A stretch of DNA of 30,736 nucleotides. It comes from DAOOOW01 sp035387885. GTDB lineage: Bacteria > Patescibacteriota > Patescibacteriia > UBA2196. Shown here one piece after another: positions 29,158-30,736 of the stretch. Made by a program: the position numbers and the translations under genes. The notes beneath the pieces were generated by a model. It saw only the letters and a program-made list of their open reading frames with translations. It had not been told where the DNA came from and searched no databases. Each line of letters begins with the position of its first letter. Within the stretch, counting starts at the first letter, position 1. The stretch lies in assembly GCA_035387885.1 (NCBI GenBank), contig DAOOOW010000012.1, positions 1-30,736 on the forward strand, read 5' to 3'.

Positions 29158-29919
29158 TTATTTTTTATAAATTATCCGACCAATAAAAATTACAAACGCA
29201 ATTAAACACACAATCAGAGTGGCGATAACGCTCGGATATTGTCCATCAAAGCCACTGACAGATAAATGTTTGAATAATATCCATGCATACGCCCAGACCA
29301 AGACCAGACCATAGGCGATATTTTTGTCTTTGCACATGCGGAGTATGCCGATCAGAGCGCCGACCAAAAGAATAACAACGGTCCAGATGAAATCTGCAAC
29401 TCCAAATCTATTCCAACCGATACTCACCAAAAATACAGTGATGTTGGCGATTGATGCCACAGTAATCCAACCAAAATAAATACTAAAAGGCGCCCAGGTA
29501 AAAAGTTTTTGAAGCGCGCTAAATTGCTCAGCGCGCAGAAGATCGGCGATCTTGATGAGTAGAAAAAGCAATGTCGCCATTACGAGCACTGAAAGACTGA
29601 TATAATCATAATGCCAAGCAAATATCCAAGCGATATTGGCTAGCGAAGTGGCGATAAAAAGCGGATTGATTTTTTGCAAAAGTTTTTCAATTTTTTCATC
29701 TTTGTTTACAAATTGATAGACCACATAAGCTCCGAGCAAAAGATAAATCAAACCCCAAATGGAAAAAGCTGGACCAGCTGGAGCAAAGATGTTTGGGTAA
29801 GCATCAGAGATATCGCCAGTTGAGCGATTATTGATGGGCAGGCTGTTGGCCATGAAGTTCACTGCCACCATGGCAACGTAGGTGACCAGGGCAAAAATTT
29901 TGATGAGCATGTTTTTCAT
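29158..29919 (-). CDS. TspO/MBR-related multi-pass membrane protein
   Basis: The 253-residue integral membrane protein has about eight hydrophobic helices. The N-terminal half holds the sequence FAPAGPAFSIWGLIYLLLGA followed by a polar loop, typical of the long bacterial TspO/MBR-related proteins (about 250 residues instead of about 160), and Trp-rich helices (NIAWIFAWHY, TWAPFSIYFGWITVA). TspO proteins bind porphyrins and related molecules; for this long branch no ligand is known. It is followed by the dimer glycosylase, a possible light/oxidative-stress link that is inference only. Confidence 0.82.
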   Translation of the reverse strand: MKNMLIKIFALVTYVAMVAVNFMANSLPINNRSTGDISDAYPNIFAPAGPAFSIWGLIYLLLGAYVVYQFVNKDEKIEKLLQKINPLFIATSLANIAWIFAWHYDYISLSVLVMATLLFLLIKIADLLRAEQFSALQKLFTWAPFSIYFGWITVASIANITVFLVSIGWNRFGVADFIWTVVILLVGALIGILRMCKDKNIAYGLVLVWAYAWILFKHLSVSGFDGQYPSVIATLIVCLIAFVIFIGRIIYKK

Positions 29920-29923
29920 AAAA

Positions 29924-30397
29924 TTAATTGTTAATTTTTATTAATAAGTCGTTTATTTTTTGTTGATAGATATTTTCATCACTCAATTCTTTGGTATTAA
30001 AACCTGTTTGGCAAATTGGCTCTTGACCAAATATTTCCACAAAATATTTAATTAATTTTTCTGCCGGAGTATCACCAGAAGTGACAAAAAAAGCGTATTT
30101 TTTAATTTTATTTTTATTTTCTTCTATATAAGTGCGTAAAGCCGGCGTCAGATTCCAACCCCAGACTGGCATACCCAAAATCACCAAATCATAATCAGCT
30201 GGATTTTTACTCAAAGAATTAATTTGAGTTAACTTTTTTTTCATAGCATCACGACCGCCAGTCAAATAACCGACCAAGCCTGTTCTTTTTTTCTGGTCAA
30301 TTATTTTTTCCAAATCAGCATTTAATAGTTTGGCCAAATCCAGAGCCACCTTTTCTGTTTTACCTGTTTTAGAATAATATGCAATAAGCGTTTTCAT
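29924..30397 (-). CDS. Flavodoxin-like protein
   Basis: The 157 residues form a flavodoxin fold: strand and phosphate-binding loop YYSKTGKTEKVA (residues 8-19), a second strand YDLVILGMPVWGW with the FMN-stacking aromatic in PVWGW, and the 90s loop FFVTSGDT. It should carry FMN and act as an electron carrier or NAD(P)H:quinone-like partner. Its length and the loops resemble short flavodoxins rather than WrbA. It ends 4 bases before the TspO-related gene starts, so it begins the flavodoxin-TspO-pdg unit. Confidence 0.9.
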   Translation of the reverse strand: MKTLIAYYSKTGKTEKVALDLAKLLNADLEKIIDQKKRTGLVGYLTGGRDAMKKKLTQINSLSKNPADYDLVILGMPVWGWNLTPALRTYIEENKNKIKKYAFFVTSGDTPAEKLIKYFVEIFGQEPICQTGFNTKELSDENIYQQKINDLLIKINN

Positions 30398-30417
30398 AAA
30401 ATTATTTTATAAATTAT

Positions 30418-30636
30418 TTATAATTTCTCAATTTCTTTCAAATCTTTATCTGGTAAATAAAGAACAATCAAACCAATGATAATTCCAGCCAACGCTGTCC
30501 AAACATGACTCCCGCCAAAAAGCCATTTATCCATTTCATCCAAAACATACCAAATGCCTCGCCAGACGAGGACCACGCCAATGACAATAGAAATATTTTT
30601 GGCTAGATATTGTAAGTTTACTTTGTTTTTTGACAT
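30418..30636 (-). CDS. Small two-helix membrane protein
   Basis: The 72-residue protein has two predicted membrane helices (about residues 13-31, NISIVIGVVLVWRGIWYVL; and 43-60, HVWTALAGIIIGLIVLYL) joined by DEMDKWLFGGS. The C-terminus is acidic and basic (PDKDLKEIEKL). The Trp-rich second loop resembles a few short Patescibacteria proteins of unknown role. It is upstream of the flavodoxin gene by 20 bases and probably in one transcript. The remaining 100 bases to the window end show no gene. Confidence 0.75.
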   Translation of the reverse strand: MSKNKVNLQYLAKNISIVIGVVLVWRGIWYVLDEMDKWLFGGSHVWTALAGIIIGLIVLYLPDKDLKEIEKL

Positions 30637-30736
30637 ATTTTTTTGATAGACTACCCTGCGATAAATCGACTGAGTAGTTAAATTTTAATTATATTATTGT
30701 AGATATTTATCATAAAATTGCGGTAATTGGCATTGC

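Noticed and set aside
1..30736. CRISPR array, prophage or integron
   Set aside because: No regularly spaced identical repeats, no Cas or phage structural genes and no attC-like array; the tyrosine recombinase has XerC/XerD length and motifs.

Overview
The window looks like a piece of a small, AT-rich genome of the Candidate Phyla Radiation (Patescibacteria, probably a parcubacterial lineage). This is inferred from the gene set: DUF5674, four-helix-bundle S23-like and FtsQ-type proteins, exported proteins with YadA-head-like repeats, a one-domain RRM protein, a DUF333 protein, an archaeal/eukaryote-type prolyl-tRNA synthetase, and many short membrane proteins. No phylogeny could be run. UGA behaves as a stop: several genes end in TGA, one in an ATGA overlap with the next start. 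This argues against the recoded Gracilibacteria/Absconditabacteria code.

Layout. Positions 1-10.8 kb are almost all on the + strand: two tandem exported adhesin-like genes, lysS, a cluster of small genes including DUF5674, a ribbon-helix-helix/RelE-type toxin-antitoxin pair, a slipin, an S23-like gene inside an inverted repeat, serS, a putative HExxH protein, ftsQ and a Xer-type recombinase. One small membrane gene (8295-8480) runs the other way from a near-consensus promoter. From 10.9 kb to the end everything is on the - strand. In order of transcription from the right this side carries: a small membrane protein, flavodoxin, a TspO-related membrane protein and a pyrimidine-dimer glycosylase; a PIF1-type helicase and CCA-adding enzyme; two exported proteins; an RRM protein; PfkB kinase-holB-BNR lipoprotein; frr-rseP-proS-dacA-tpiA-fba-TPR; a tRNA-Thr locus; and an M23 peptidase with a small HExxH protein. 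The strands converge at about 10.85 kb, just after the recombinase gene.

How the genes fit together. Most are housekeeping: translation (LysS, SerS, ProS, Frr, CCA-adding enzyme, tRNA-Thr without an encoded CCA), glycolysis (TpiA, class II Fba), wall and division (FtsQ, M23 factor, D,D-carboxypeptidase, site-2 protease) and DNA maintenance (HolB, Xer, PIF1, Pdg).

The most unusual spots are not ordinary genes. (1) An intact tRNA-Thr(GGU) has its acceptor stem extended by a perfect 16-bp inverted repeat, and it lies inside a decayed tRNA-Thr copy that is also split by a second perfect palindrome. (2) The S23-like gene is enclosed by a 19-nt inverted repeat, as in 23S rRNA intervening sequences but between protein genes. 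(3) The RRM gene has a long leader able to pair with the bases just before its start codon, and its consensus promoter takes its -35 box from the end of a transposase relic. (4) A small ORF has an in-frame UGA at codon 6. (5) At least three genes have TATAAT placed 7-8 nt before ATG, which predicts leaderless mRNAs.
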